Part shown: one piece after another, positions 1-7,902 of the stretch
How the letters are laid out: each line of letters starts with the position of its first letter
Position numbering within the stretch: the first letter of the stretch is position 1
Origin: Anaerolineae bacterium
Lineage (GTDB): Bacteria > Chloroflexota > Anaerolineae > J102
Assembly (NCBI GenBank): GCA_015485435.1
Contig: WFTO01000222.1
Span: 1-36,882 of the forward strand
Length of the DNA: 36,882 nucleotides
Direction: 5' to 3'
Translations under genes and position numbers: made by a program
Notes under the pieces: generated by a model
What the model was told of the DNA's origin: nothing
Seen by the model: the letters and a program-made list of their open reading frames with translations, nothing else
The model's database searches: none

Positions 1-1
1 C

Positions 2-1435
2 TCCGGCAGCCTCAGCAACCGGCCCGGCCTCTCCCGCCTGCTGCGGGATGCGGACGCGGGCCTGTTCGACGTGGTCATCGTGCACAAAGTGGATCGCTTC
101 TTCCGCGATCTGGCCGGTTTCCTCAACGCCCTGCGCCAGCTCAATGACGCGGGCGTGGCCTTCCTCTCGGTGCGGGAGAATATCGACTTCACCTCGGCCT
201 GGGGCAAGCTGGCCCTGGTCATCCTGGCCACCATCGCCGAGATCTTCTTGGACATCCTCAAGGAGGAGACCCAGAAGGGCAAGCGCCAGCGGGTGCGCAA
301 GGGCCTGTGGAACGGCTCCGTCCCCACCGGCTACTGCCAGGGTCTCTGCGCCAATTGCACCGATCCCAACGGCCCCGGCTACTGCCCCTATGTGGGCCGG
401 GAGAATGTGGGCGACGGTCAGAACCTGGTGCTGCATCCCATCGACAGCGTGGCCATCGCCAAGATGTTCGAGTGGTACGCCACGGGCGAGTATTCCGATG
501 CGGACATCGCGGACGCGTTTAATCACTACCAGTATGAGCTGCCCGACGGCGGCACGGTGACCTTCCGCACCCGCGGCCGCGGGCATGGCAGCAAGTATCC
601 GCCTGGCCCCTACGGCAAGGACACGGTGCGCAGCATTTTGCAGCGCAAGTTCTACACCGGCGTCGTCACCTACAAGGGCGAGGAGATGCCGGGCAATCAC
701 CCGGCCATCATCGACCTGGAACTCTTCGACAAGGTGCAGGCGATGCGCAAGCTGCGGGGGAACAATCCTCGCCGCCGCAAGAACGGCAGCAAGCCCACCC
801 GCGTCTTCCCCCTCACCGGCATCCTGCGCTGCGACGAATGCGGGGGGCGCATGCGGGGCCAGGCCGGCAGCAACGGCGCCCGCTACTACGCCTGCGTCAA
901 CCGCCTGCAGAAGAAGACCGCCTGCACCCAGCCTATGGTGCCTGCTGATGATATCGAGGCCCAGGTCGCGAATCTGATCCTCTCCATGCCCCAGGGCGAG
1001 GGCTGGCGGGAGGATGTGCTGGCCCACGCCTTCCCCGATGAGGACCTGCTGGCCACGGAAGAGCGGGCCGCAGCCCTCAAGGCCCGCTACGACCGCCTGG
1101 TGGAGCTGTATGTCTCCGGCAAGATCGACCGCGAGCAATTCGACCGCGAGGAAACCGACTATCGCCGGGAGATGGCGCTGTTGACAGCAGGCAAAAAGCG
1201 TGATATGTTGGAGATGGTTCAGCTTGTCCTGGACTTCCCCGACTTGTGGGACAACGCTGACGATTTACAAAAGAAAAAACTGTTGCAGCGTTTCTTTGCA
1301 ACAGTTCATGTCAAGGGCAAAAAAATCGAGGGCGTTCAGCCTGTGAAAAGCTTCTACGCCCTCTTTGAGTATTGCTGCTACGGGAGCGACGGGAATCGAA
1401 CCCGCGATCTCCGGCTTGACAGGCCGGCGTGTTAA
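2..1435 (+). CDS. Large serine recombinase (site-specific integrase), 5' end outside window
   Basis: The frame is open from base 2, so the N-terminal part carrying the catalytic serine lies left of the window; the GTG at 71 in the ORF track is internal. The visible part starts in the end of the resolvase domain (NRPGLSRLL, then VDRFFRDL). It continues through a recombinase DNA-binding domain (GLWNGSVPTGY to about residue 240 of the track ORF), a zinc ribbon (CDECGGRM ... YYACVNR ... C) and a charged helical stretch typical of large serine integrases. It catalyses strand exchange between att sites by a phosphoserine mechanism (family knowledge). Two oddities are visible: an inserted Cys-rich segment (CQGLCANC ... 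GYC) in the DNA-binding domain, and a C-terminus (GNRTRDLRLDRPAC) that is antisense translation of a tRNA-Asp gene, the stop codon lying inside that tRNA. The first ~1180 bases are clearly more GC-rich than the tail and downstream DNA, consistent with an acquired element. Confidence 0.93.
   Translation, partial: SGSLSNRPGLSRLLRDADAGLFDVVIVHKVDRFFRDLAGFLNALRQLNDAGVAFLSVRENIDFTSAWGKLALVILATIAEIFLDILKEETQKGKRQRVRKGLWNGSVPTGYCQGLCANCTDPNGPGYCPYVGRENVGDGQNLVLHPIDSVAIAKMFEWYATGEYSDADIADAFNHYQYELPDGGTVTFRTRGRGHGSKYPPGPYGKDTVRSILQRKFYTGVVTYKGEEMPGNHPAIIDLELFDKVQAMRKLRGNNPRRRKNGSKPTRVFPLTGILRCDECGGRMRGQAGSNGARYYACVNRLQKKTACTQPMVPADDIEAQVANLILSMPQGEGWREDVLAHAFPDEDLLATEERAAALKARYDRLVELYVSGKIDREQFDREETDYRREMALLTAGKKRDMLEMVQLVLDFPDLWDNADDLQKKKLLQRFFATVHVKGKKIEGVQPVKSFYALFEYCCYGSDGNRTRDLRLDRPAC
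1319..1363 (-). terminator. Intrinsic terminator of tRNA-Asp, embedded in the recombinase coding sequence
   Basis: On the minus strand a perfect 8-bp stem (GAGGGCGT / ACGCCCTC, arms 1356-1363 and 1328-1335) is followed by a run of seven T (the A run at 1319-1325 on the plus strand). It begins 18 bases past the 3' end of the tRNA-Asp gene. On the plus strand the hairpin is not followed by a T run, so it acts in one direction only. The same bases encode the last ~40 residues of the recombinase. Confidence 0.8.
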
Positions 1436-1453
1436 CCGCTACACTACGCCCCC
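1381..1453 (-). tRNA. tRNA-Asp (anticodon GTC)
   Basis: The reverse complement folds into a complete cloverleaf: acceptor GGGGGCG with CGCTCCC (one G-U pair), D-stem GTGT/ACAC, anticodon stem CCGGC/GCCGG around loop CTGTCAA with anticodon GTC, variable AGATC, and T-stem GCGGG/CCCGT around TTCGATT. The discriminator base is G, as expected for tRNA-Asp. The CCA end is not encoded (TAG follows). The serine recombinase gene runs into the 3' half from the opposite strand, so this tRNA is the likely attachment site of the element to the left. Confidence 0.96.
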
Positions 1454-1476
1454 TTGCATCTTCAGTTGCAGAGGGC

Positions 1477-1505
1477 ATTCTAGCTGATTTACTCAAGTTT
1501 GTCAA
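1477..1505 (-). promoter_or_regulatory. Sigma-70 promoter of tRNA-Asp
   Basis: On the minus strand, -35 TTGACA (1500-1505) and -10 TAGAAT (1477-1482) are separated by exactly 17 bases. The expected start lies near 1470, giving a leader of roughly 17 nt before the mature tRNA 5' end at 1453. Confidence 0.8.
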
Positions 1506-2000
1506 GTCTGGAACGGGGTCTTTTTTGAATCATGAAGACAAAAAATGGAAGGGCATTGGGAGACTACAGTTGTCAAAAACCTAAAAAGAAAATGTTTACG
1601 AACTGATCATTCAAGGACTTTATGCAATGCAAAAACGCCCTCGGGACTTGACGAGCGATTGCCAAACGGGGGGTGATGCAAAGTCGCCTTGCGGTGTCTT
1701 GACGACAGCTAGGAAATGTTTGCCTAATTGAAGGCGTCAGTCTTGCAAGTAATGGATATCCACAATATGAAAATAGCATTGGGGTTGGACGAAAATCATG
1801 GTGCTTCATCAAAACTACAGAAAGGATCCTGCATCGAAAACCTTCCGGGGAGACTATCCGCCGGCCCGTTACCAATGAAAGATGCCACGGAAAAATGCTC
1901 TCATCCATTGGACCAGGAACCAGGTTCTTTTTCCCCCAAGCTACATCCTGATGGCAATGAAAGGCCTTTTTTCAGCCGTTATCCTCTCAAAAAGGAGCTT
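1506..2000. other. Gene-poor stretch between tRNA-Asp and the DUF981 gene
   Basis: Open frames here (1573-1908 minus, 1728-2009 plus, 1882-2082 plus) translate to low-complexity or unfamiliar protein, have no ribosome binding site in place and overlap each other. I see no recognisable gene, tRNA or strong terminator. A short palindrome AAAGGCCTTT at about 1960 is the only local symmetry noted. It may be decayed DNA beside the integration site, but nothing identifies a source. Confidence 0.5.
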
Positions 2001-2062
2001 CTGTCATAGAACTCACATTCTTCATCATTTTGTCATCATTTTGACACAGTTCAGACATATTC
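2001..2062 (+). promoter_or_regulatory. Candidate operator: 11-bp-phased direct repeats upstream of the DUF981 gene
   Basis: TCATCATTTTG occurs twice in tandem (2022-2032 and 2033-2043). Weaker units fall in the same 11-bp phase on both sides: CTGTCAT at 2001, CTCACAT at 2012, CACAGTT at 2045, CATATTC at 2056. Seven-base direct repeats every 11 bp with AT-rich spacers are the layout of PhoB/OmpR-family response-regulator sites; the first unit matches the classical Pho-box half site. A weak -10 (TAGAGT) lies near 2075 without a proper -35, which would fit an activated promoter. The regulator is not identified. Confidence 0.4.
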
Positions 2063-2145
2063 GTGTGGTTAGTGTAGAGTAAAGGTTTCCTGATCGTAAC
2101 GGTTTTGGCAGAGTCCATCTATCTTGACCACTTAGGAGGTGTGTC

Positions 2146-2697
2146 ATGATCAACTATTTGACCCTTATCATGATTGATTTGATCGCAGGATATACGCTTC
2201 TAACCTATTTCTTGGCCATTGGTTTAGATGTTGAACGCGGGAAAGGATTGGCCGCAGCTTTCGGTGGCGTGGGTTTGCTGAATCTTGTGCTGGGCCTTGG
2301 CATCACTCTGACCTGGCCCCTGCCTGGAAGCTACAACATCTTGTTTGGCGAAGCCACAGCGATGTTTGGAATAGTCTTCCTGGCTGCAGGTATTGCCATC
2401 GCCCGAGAATGGGACCTTTATCCCATCACACTGATTGCCTCCATCTTTGGGATTTATGTACTCATCGCAGGATGGGGAATATTCAGTTTGAACATGACGC
2501 GTACACCTCTCATGACGACGGTGCTGTATCTTCTTGTTGGGATTACCGCACTGCTGGCTCCCCTGGGCTGGAAAAAACGTGAAAGTGGCGGGTTGCTCAA
2601 GGCGGGTATGGCACTGACCATTATCACGGCCTTGCTTTGGTTCGTAACCTTTGCTGGCAGTTTGCTCGGACATCTGCAGGCCAATCTCCCTTCTTGA
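2146..2697 (+). CDS. DUF981-family integral membrane protein
   Basis: A 183-residue protein, almost wholly hydrophobic, with about six predicted membrane segments (roughly residues 4-26, 34-56, 66-86, 92-115, 122-142, 152-175). The central stretch TWPLPGSYNILFGE is the conserved core I associate with the DUF981 family of predicted membrane proteins; its function is not established. The start is well supported by TTAGGAGGTGTGTC immediately before ATG. It stands alone: upstream are phased direct repeats that may bind a response regulator, downstream is a clear terminator. Possible involvement in a phosphate- or stress-type response is inference from the repeats only. Confidence 0.85.
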   Translation: MINYLTLIMIDLIAGYTLLTYFLAIGLDVERGKGLAAAFGGVGLLNLVLGLGITLTWPLPGSYNILFGEATAMFGIVFLAAGIAIAREWDLYPITLIASIFGIYVLIAGWGIFSLNMTRTPLMTTVLYLLVGITALLAPLGWKKRESGGLLKAGMALTIITALLWFVTFAGSLLGHLQANLPS

Positions 2698-2719
2698 TCA
2701 CATCTTTTCTTAACATCAA

Positions 2720-2760
2720 GAGAGCCTCCACAGTCGGGGCTCTCCTTTCATGTTTCTGTT
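2720..2760 (+). terminator. Rho-independent terminator after the DUF981 gene
   Basis: A 9-bp stem (GAGAGCCTC / GGGGCTCTC, one T-G pair) around the loop CACAGTC occupies 2720-2744 and is followed by a T-rich tail (CTTTCATGTTTCTGTT). It starts 22 bases after the stop codon. Confidence 0.75.
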
Positions 2761-3642
2761 CCGGTCTTGCATCATGCACTTCGTTGACACGCCGCGATCA
2801 AAAATGGCGCTTTCTCATGGTCTGGCAAAATCCTTTATCGCCGGCACCATCACGACGGCGATTTTTTAATCATCGCCGTTATCCCCGGGGTTGGATAAAT
2901 CATCACCGAGATTATTTTTCAGCAATTGCGCACATCTGCAATGCGTTTTTTCGAAGGAGCATCGAGAACGCACCGCGGGTTCTTGGATTCGCGACGGTAT
3001 TTGCGGTGCGGTCAGTAAAATCATTCAGTGGGCAATTTACAGCGGAACCGACATGGTGGTTATGAATCCGAAAGATTTCAATTGACTGCAATTCCACAAG
3101 CTAGAACACGCTGCAATACGCCTGACTTTATATCGATAGCCGCGCCAAAAGCACCATGTTTCAACATCGTTGGCAGACCAAAGAGGTCGATTTTCATGAT
3201 GAACTTTCTCGCGGCGCCATGTCGCGGAATGGTTGGACAGCGTCATTAGTGAACACACGTTCTGCGAGGATAGAACTTACAGTTGCAATGGCTTTCCTCT
3301 GCTACATGCAGGGATTAATGTCTCCGCGCCGGTGTATCTTTCCGAAGCCTACGCCATATCTGCCCAGAAGTGTTGGTCATGCCGAACCCTGGGGGATTGT
3401 CCCCGCGGGTTCCCAATTATTCCCTGGCCTCTGTCTCAATATCCGAGCCAATCGCGTCGCCAGCCACATGGACTTTAGCAAGAACATCAAGTTTGACATT
3501 TTCCCAAAAACGCTGGACAGCTTTTATGAGCTGACCGTCAAAGGAAGGGAATATGCATTGGCTTGGTGACAAGACGACGAAGGGACCATCCCGGTGTTGA
3601 TGGATGCGGATGGGAACGGTCCAAAAGGCCATGTAGAGAGAG
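2761..3642. other. About 0.9 kb without a convincing gene
   Basis: Several short overlapping frames exist on both strands (2637-3065, 2891-3085, 3028-3249, 3156-3569 plus; 3037-3258, 3417-3632 minus), but none has a recognisable domain, a ribosome binding site and plausible composition together. No RNase P, SRP RNA, tmRNA or tRNA signature was seen. The only clear structure is a set of three related arms at 2837-2879. It may be decayed coding DNA; I cannot name a parent gene. Confidence 0.5.
2837..2879. repeat. Three-armed inverted repeat (ATCGCCG / CGGCGAT / ATCGCCG)
   Basis: ATCGCCG at 2837-2843 can pair with CGGCGAT at 2856-2862, and that same arm pairs perfectly over 8 bp (ACGGCGAT / ATCGCCGT) with 2872-2879 across the loop TTTTTAATC. 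The two hairpins are mutually exclusive because they share the middle arm. There is no T run right after either hairpin on the plus strand. Confidence 0.5.
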
Positions 3643-4521
3643 CTAGGATGACGAGGCCGCTCGCGCCTGCATGGCCCAAAAGAGGCAAATTGAGCCCGCG
3701 ACAGCAGCGTTCAGGGAATTGATATGCCCGCGCATAGGAAGCTGCACCAGCCAATCGCACGATTCGGCCACGAGGCGAGAAAGACCAAAACCTTCGGATC
3801 CTACCACCACAGCCAGAGGACCACTTAGATCGACTTCTGTGAGCGCAACGGCATCCTCCCGCGCCTCAAGCCCCACCACCCATAATCCTGCCTCTTTTAA
3901 CCTTCGAATTCCCTGAACGAGATTGCCTACAATAGCCACTTCAAGGTGTTCAACCGCGCCAGCAGAGGCGTTGACCACCGCTGGTGTAATGTGAGCGGCG
4001 CGATGTTTGGGCAAAAGGACCCCGTGCACGCCAAATGCCTCCGCCGCTCGGAACAAGGATCCCAGATTTTGTGGGTCTTGGATGCGGTCTAACAGAAGGA
4101 GAAAGGGAGCTTCTTGCTTTGTGGCCGCTTGGGCTAGCATGACTGACGGGTCGCTATAAGGATAGGGCCCCGCACTTAACACAACTCCTTGATGATTGGC
4201 GCCGTGCAACCACCCGTCCAGCGCGCGTCGGTCAACCTGGCGGGTTGGAAGTCCGTGCCGTTGGCTCAGATGGCGGATGTCACGGATGATCTCATTTTCT
4301 TTGACGCCCTTGGCCAGATACAGCCCAAACAGCTTACGTCGCCCCGCGCGTAACGCCTCTCGTACGCTATTTCGACCATAGAGGAGTTCGCCGTGCGGAC
4401 GTGGGATGGAGGTAGAGGGAGATATCCGAGTTTTCTTCTTGGGCATACGTTTTGCCAGGGGGCGGGGAGTCGGATTGAACCTCACCCAGGGGTCAGCGTT
4501 TCCATGACCAAGTGGTGCCAT
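3643..4521 (-). CDS. rlmB: 23S rRNA 2'-O-ribose methyltransferase, RlmB/TrmH (SpoU) family
   Basis: A SPOUT-fold RNA methyltransferase that would place a 2'-O-methyl group on a guanosine of 23S rRNA using SAM. The N-terminal substrate-binding domain begins at GRNSVREAL. The three SpoU motifs follow: [23 protein letters not shown] (asparagine and arginine of the active site), [12 protein letters not shown], and [16 protein letters not shown] at the C-terminus. The first ~25 residues (up to MPKKK) are an extension not typical of E. coli RlmB. I place the start at ATG 4521, preceded by GGAAGA, overlapping the end of cysS by 29 bases; GTG 4524 or ATG 4446 are alternatives. It is the last gene of the yacL-like/cysS/rlmB operon, and pairing of cysS with rlmB is common in bacteria. 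Confidence 0.93.
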   Translation of the reverse strand: MAPLGHGNADPWVRFNPTPRPLAKRMPKKKTRISPSTSIPRPHGELLYGRNSVREALRAGRRKLFGLYLAKGVKENEIIRDIRHLSQRHGLPTRQVDRRALDGWLHGANHQGVVLSAGPYPYSDPSVMLAQAATKQEAPFLLLLDRIQDPQNLGSLFRAAEAFGVHGVLLPKHRAAHITPAVVNASAGAVEHLEVAIVGNLVQGIRRLKEAGLWVVGLEAREDAVALTEVDLSGPLAVVVGSEGFGLSRLVAESCDWLVQLPMRGHINSLNAAVAGSICLFWAMQARAASSS

Positions 4522-5896
4522 CACGAGTGTCTTCCAGGATGACGCCCAATTCGGCCAATCGATCCCGAATCATGTCTGCCAACTCCCACTGTCGGGCCTT
4601 ACGCAACGCGCTTCGCACCTCCACCAGCAGATCGATGAACGGCGCGGCGTCGGACTGTTGAGCTTCTTTTGGCTGTAGTCGCAGCCCCAACACCCCCGTA
4701 AGCTCTTTGAGGGTGGCTTGTGCTTGGGCGAAGGGTTCGCCGCCCACGCCTGCATCTCTGGCCGTGTTGATTGCTTTTACCAAATCGAAGATATGTCCGA
4801 GTGCAGCGGCTGTGTTGAAATCGTCGTCCATGGCCTCCTCAAAGCGCTTTTTGGCCAGTCGAGCCGCCTCAAGAAGCGCTTCTGCCTCTGGTCCTTCGGT
4901 CAATTGGCCATGGGATGGGCGTAATGCACTTAGCAGTCGCTGCAAGGCCTTCTCGGCTTGGGGGACAACCTGCTCATCATAGACGAGCGGCTTTCGGTAA
5001 TGGGAGCCCATCACCAAAAGGCGAAAGACGTCTGCATCATGTTGGGCCAGAAACTCGTCGATGGTGACCATGTTGCCCAAAGATTTGGACATCTTTTCAC
5101 CGCTGAGCTGAACCATGCCATTGTGCAGCCAATATTTGGCCAATGGTGCATCATTGCAGCTTTCACTTTGGGCGATCTCATTTTCATGATGGGGAAAGAT
5201 CAGATCATTGCCCCCTCCATGGATATCGATGGTAGGGCCCAGGTGTTTACGCACCATGGCCGAGCATTCGATATGCCAGCCTGGTCGCCCCAATCCCCAG
5301 GGGCTCTCCCAGGCAGGCTCATCAGGGGTTTTTTGTGCTTTCCACAGGGCAAAGTCCAAAGGATCCTCTTTTAATTCCTCGGCGAATTTTTCCCGTTCAC
5401 CGCGCAGACTTTCATCAAGTTTGCGACGACTGAGTTTGCCATAGTCCTTATCGCGTCGCACGCGGAAGAACACATTGCCGTTGACCTCATACGCATACCC
5501 TTTGGCGATGAGCTCTTGAATCATGGCAATGATTTCATCGATGGTGCCAGAGACGCGCGGCATGACGGTGGGGCGCTTGACGTTGAGCGCATCCATCTGT
5601 TGCAGGAATTTTTCAATATAACGGCCGGCAAGTTCAAAGGGGTCCTGGCCCGTCTCTCTGGCCTTGTTGATGATTTTATCATCCACATCGGTAAAGTTCA
5701 TGACGTGGATGACCTTATACCCTTTATATTCTAGATAGCGACGGATCACATCGAAGACGATGGCGGACATGGCATGACCGATGTGGGCGTCGGCGTATAC
5801 CGTGGGGCCGCACACGTACATGCGGACAACACCGGGTTCGATGGGTTCAAAAAGTTCTTTTTTTCTTGTGAGGGTATTGTAAACTTTGAGGGGCAT
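4493..5896 (-). CDS. cysS: Cysteine--tRNA ligase
   Basis: Class I aminoacyl-tRNA synthetase that charges tRNA-Cys with cysteine in the cytosol. At 467 residues it has the usual family length. Signature elements are present: the zinc-ligand cysteine in YVCGPTVY (C29), the HIGH motif (AHIGHAMS, 38-41), FTDVDDKI, a second zinc cysteine in WHIECSAM, the HHENE zinc-ligand region, and KMSKS ([10 protein letters not shown]). The C-terminal DALR-type helical domain and a short anticodon-binding tail follow. It lies 73 bases downstream of the PIN/TRAM gene and overlaps rlmB, so it is probably co-transcribed with both. Confidence 0.98.
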   Translation of the reverse strand: MPLKVYNTLTRKKELFEPIEPGVVRMYVCGPTVYADAHIGHAMSAIVFDVIRRYLEYKGYKVIHVMNFTDVDDKIINKARETGQDPFELAGRYIEKFLQQMDALNVKRPTVMPRVSGTIDEIIAMIQELIAKGYAYEVNGNVFFRVRRDKDYGKLSRRKLDESLRGEREKFAEELKEDPLDFALWKAQKTPDEPAWESPWGLGRPGWHIECSAMVRKHLGPTIDIHGGGNDLIFPHHENEIAQSESCNDAPLAKYWLHNGMVQLSGEKMSKSLGNMVTIDEFLAQHDADVFRLLVMGSHYRKPLVYDEQVVPQAEKALQRLLSALRPSHGQLTEGPEAEALLEAARLAKKRFEEAMDDDFNTAAALGHIFDLVKAINTARDAGVGGEPFAQAQATLKELTGVLGLRLQPKEAQQSDAAPFIDLLVEVRSALRKARQWELADMIRDRLAELGVILEDTRDGTTWSWKR

Positions 5897-5969
5897 GGTT
5901 CAGTTTCTGTACCGGTTGAGTTTCAGCGGAGTTGCATCGTTTGGGGTCTCAAGCGCTGGATGGATGAGG

Positions 5970-7082
5970 TCACGTTGCGGAGGGATCGTGTTGGGCCGAA
6001 TGGTTAGCGGGCGTGGCGAAGATCATCCTGCCAGCACTGGTCTGAAGCGCCTTTGTCACTTCCAGGTCCACCTCTTGTCCGATGAGAGAACGGCCATGCT
6101 CCACCACGACCATGGTCCCATCTTCCAGATAACCCACACCCTGTTCGGGCTCCTTACCTTCCTGAATAATGCGCAGACGGAGTTGCTCACCAGGCAGGTA
6201 GATGGCTTTGACGGCGTTGGCCAGGTCATTGAGATTGAGTACATTGACGCCCTGCAATGCCGCCACCCGGTTGAGGTTGTAGTCATTGGTGACGATGCCG
6301 ATGTTATGTTTGCGCGCGAGCACCATTAATTTGTCATCCACTTCGCGCACATCCGGCACATCCATATCCACAATGACCAGCTTTGGATGCTCCAATTGTT
6401 GCAAATCGTCAAGCACCTGCAGGCCTCGCCGCCCTCGCGCCCGCCGAAGTGCGTCCGAGGAATCGGCAATGTATTGCAATTCCGAAAGCACAAATCGCGG
6501 GACCAACAACGGACCTGGTAGAAAGCCCGTGCGGGCGACGTCAAGGATGCGACCATCGATGATGACGCTGGTGTCGAGCAAAAGAGGGTAAGGGCCTTGC
6601 GCCAATGGTCCTGGTTTTTCTTGAACCACGGCGCGGAAGCGACCGATCTCCTCTCCACGAAAAGTTTTGAGGATGCGAACCAGATCATCCCGCCGCAAAA
6701 TCAAAATGATCGCGCCCAAATAACCAAAGATGATGCTTGCGATGAATGGTAGGATCGGCCCGAAGGGTGGAGGCAATTTCGCCAAAGGGATGGCCACCAA
6801 TGCGGCCACAATCAGCCCCAGAAGCAATCCGATGCTGCCAGCAATCACCTCTTCGATGGGAATTTGGCGAACCACCCGGATGGCGTATTTGGCTGGGCGA
6901 GTGGTAATCCAGGGGGCGATAATCCATCCAACAATAGCCCCAACCAGCGTCAATGGTATGACATATTTCAAAGATTCCAGATCCTGTAACGGATTGGGGG
7001 TGTCGGTCACAATGGCTCCGATTTCCCAACCGATGATAGCAAAAACAATGAGTCCTAAAATTCGAAAAATCCGATCAAACAC
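5970..7082 (-). CDS. YacL-like membrane protein with PIN and TRAM domains
   Basis: A 370-residue protein with four N-terminal membrane segments (about residues 5-27, 37-60, 78-105, 107-128), a PIN-type nuclease domain and a C-terminal TRAM RNA-binding domain (about 300-355). PIN acidic residues are visible in [34 protein letters not shown] and VTNDYNLNR, so the metal-dependent RNase site looks intact. The TRAM part carries [14 protein letters not shown]. This is the architecture of Bacillus YacL, whose cellular substrate is not settled. The start is GTG at 7082, with GGAGGA nine bases before it. It is the first gene of the operon with cysS and rlmB, which fits a link to RNA metabolism. Confidence 0.92.
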   Translation of the reverse strand: MFDRIFRILGLIVFAIIGWEIGAIVTDTPNPLQDLESLKYVIPLTLVGAIVGWIIAPWITTRPAKYAIRVVRQIPIEEVIAGSIGLLLGLIVAALVAIPLAKLPPPFGPILPFIASIIFGYLGAIILILRRDDLVRILKTFRGEEIGRFRAVVQEKPGPLAQGPYPLLLDTSVIIDGRILDVARTGFLPGPLLVPRFVLSELQYIADSSDALRRARGRRGLQVLDDLQQLEHPKLVIVDMDVPDVREVDDKLMVLARKHNIGIVTNDYNLNRVAALQGVNVLNLNDLANAVKAIYLPGEQLRLRIIQEGKEPEQGVGYLEDGTMVVVEHGRSLIGQEVDLEVTKALQTSAGRMIFATPANHSAQHDPSAT

Positions 7083-7184
7083 AAGAATAAGTCCTCCTAT
7101 TTGATTGTCAATGAGCCTTTGCCAGTAGCCAGCTCAGAATAAATTGAAAGAATAAATCCAAAAATAAAGGAATCTGTCTTCTAA

Positions 7185-7214
7185 ATCATAGCACAGGGAG
7201 GAAGGATCTGACAA
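7185..7214 (-). promoter_or_regulatory. Extended -10 sigma-70 promoter of the yacL-like/cysS/rlmB operon
   Basis: On the minus strand, -35 TTGTCA (7209-7214) and -10 TATGAT (7185-7190) are spaced by 18 bases, with an extended -10 TGC directly before the -10. The leader to GTG 7082 is about 95 nt. Confidence 0.65.
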
Positions 7215-7469
7215 CGTGCGTAAGCCACTTTCCTATTTTTCATGGCGGGTTTCAATTGCTTGTGCGAAGCAGTGATTTTCCATATCTCGTCGAGGCCACG
7301 TCAGCCATAGCATTACGAGGCCTGTGAGAGCTCGAAAAGCTGAGAACGACGAACCGCTATCAATGAACTTGTCGCTTCGGTGAACGTGGGGGCATCATCG
7401 TCTTACGCGAATGCATCATGTGGCGCATGCGGTTAAAACGTTCAGATGGCGCATCCTGGGCGAGCGGTT
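7215..7469. other. Intergenic region between divergent promoters
   Basis: No gene, RNA or strong repeat recognised between the minus-strand operon promoter and the plus-strand promoter of the DUF3467 gene. Two similar words, TGGCGCATGC and TGGCGCATCC, occur near 7422 and 7448 but do not form a clear operator. Confidence 0.5.
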
Positions 7470-7498
7470 TTGACAAGGGCCCCGTATAAGGGCACAAT
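7470..7498 (+). promoter_or_regulatory. Candidate sigma-70 promoter of the DUF3467 gene
   Basis: -35 TTGACA (7470-7475), 17-base spacer, -10 CACAAT (7493-7498, four of six consensus bases). It lies about 60 bases upstream of ATG 7561. Confidence 0.5.
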
Positions 7499-7560
7499 CG
7501 TCTTATTGGTGTGATGGTTTCCCATGTCGTCGTATCATCCTATCTCAACGAGGAGCAATT

Positions 7561-7875
7561 ATGTCCGACGCGCCAAAATCAAAGCAATTAAAGATCGAAG
7601 CCCCCAAGGATCTCAAGCCAATCTACAGTAATTTTGCGATCATCCATCACAATTATAATGAGATCGTCATTGATTTCGCTCATGTGATGCCCAATATGCC
7701 GCACGCGCAGGTGCAAACGCGAATTGTGCTTACGCCTTATCATGCGAAATTGCTGTTACAAGCCTTGATGCACAATTTGCAAAATTACGAAAAACGCTTT
7801 GGCGAGGTAAAAATGCAAGGAGCAGGGCTGCCGAAACGTCCACCGACGGGATTTGATCCCAATCAGGTGCATTGA
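7561..7875 (+). CDS. DUF3467 family protein
   Basis: A 104-residue soluble protein. Its core (YSNFAIIHHNYNEIVIDFA ... TRIVLTPYHAKLLLQAL, then NLQNYEKRFG) matches the small DUF3467 family, found in many bacteria without an assigned biochemical role. The ribosome binding site GAGGAG sits seven bases before the ATG. The N-terminus is lysine- and proline-rich and probably flexible. It appears to be a single-gene unit with its own promoter; the convergent aminotransferase gene ends 27 bases downstream. Confidence 0.85.
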   Translation: MSDAPKSKQLKIEAPKDLKPIYSNFAIIHHNYNEIVIDFAHVMPNMPHAQVQTRIVLTPYHAKLLLQALMHNLQNYEKRFGEVKMQGAGLPKRPPTGFDPNQVH

Positions 7876-7902
7876 AACGACAAACCTCGTCGACTCGGGC
7901 GC

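Noticed and set aside
1181-1209. TTGACA-N17-TATGTT promoter-like sequence inside the recombinase
   Set aside because: Good hexamers, but inside a coding region with no gene start downstream on the plus strand; may be chance. Kept only as a remark in a finding.
1573-2082. ORFs 1573-1908 (minus), 1728-2009 and 1882-2082 (plus)
   Set aside because: Overlapping each other, without ribosome sites or recognisable protein features; the latter two run through the phased repeats upstream of the DUF981 gene.
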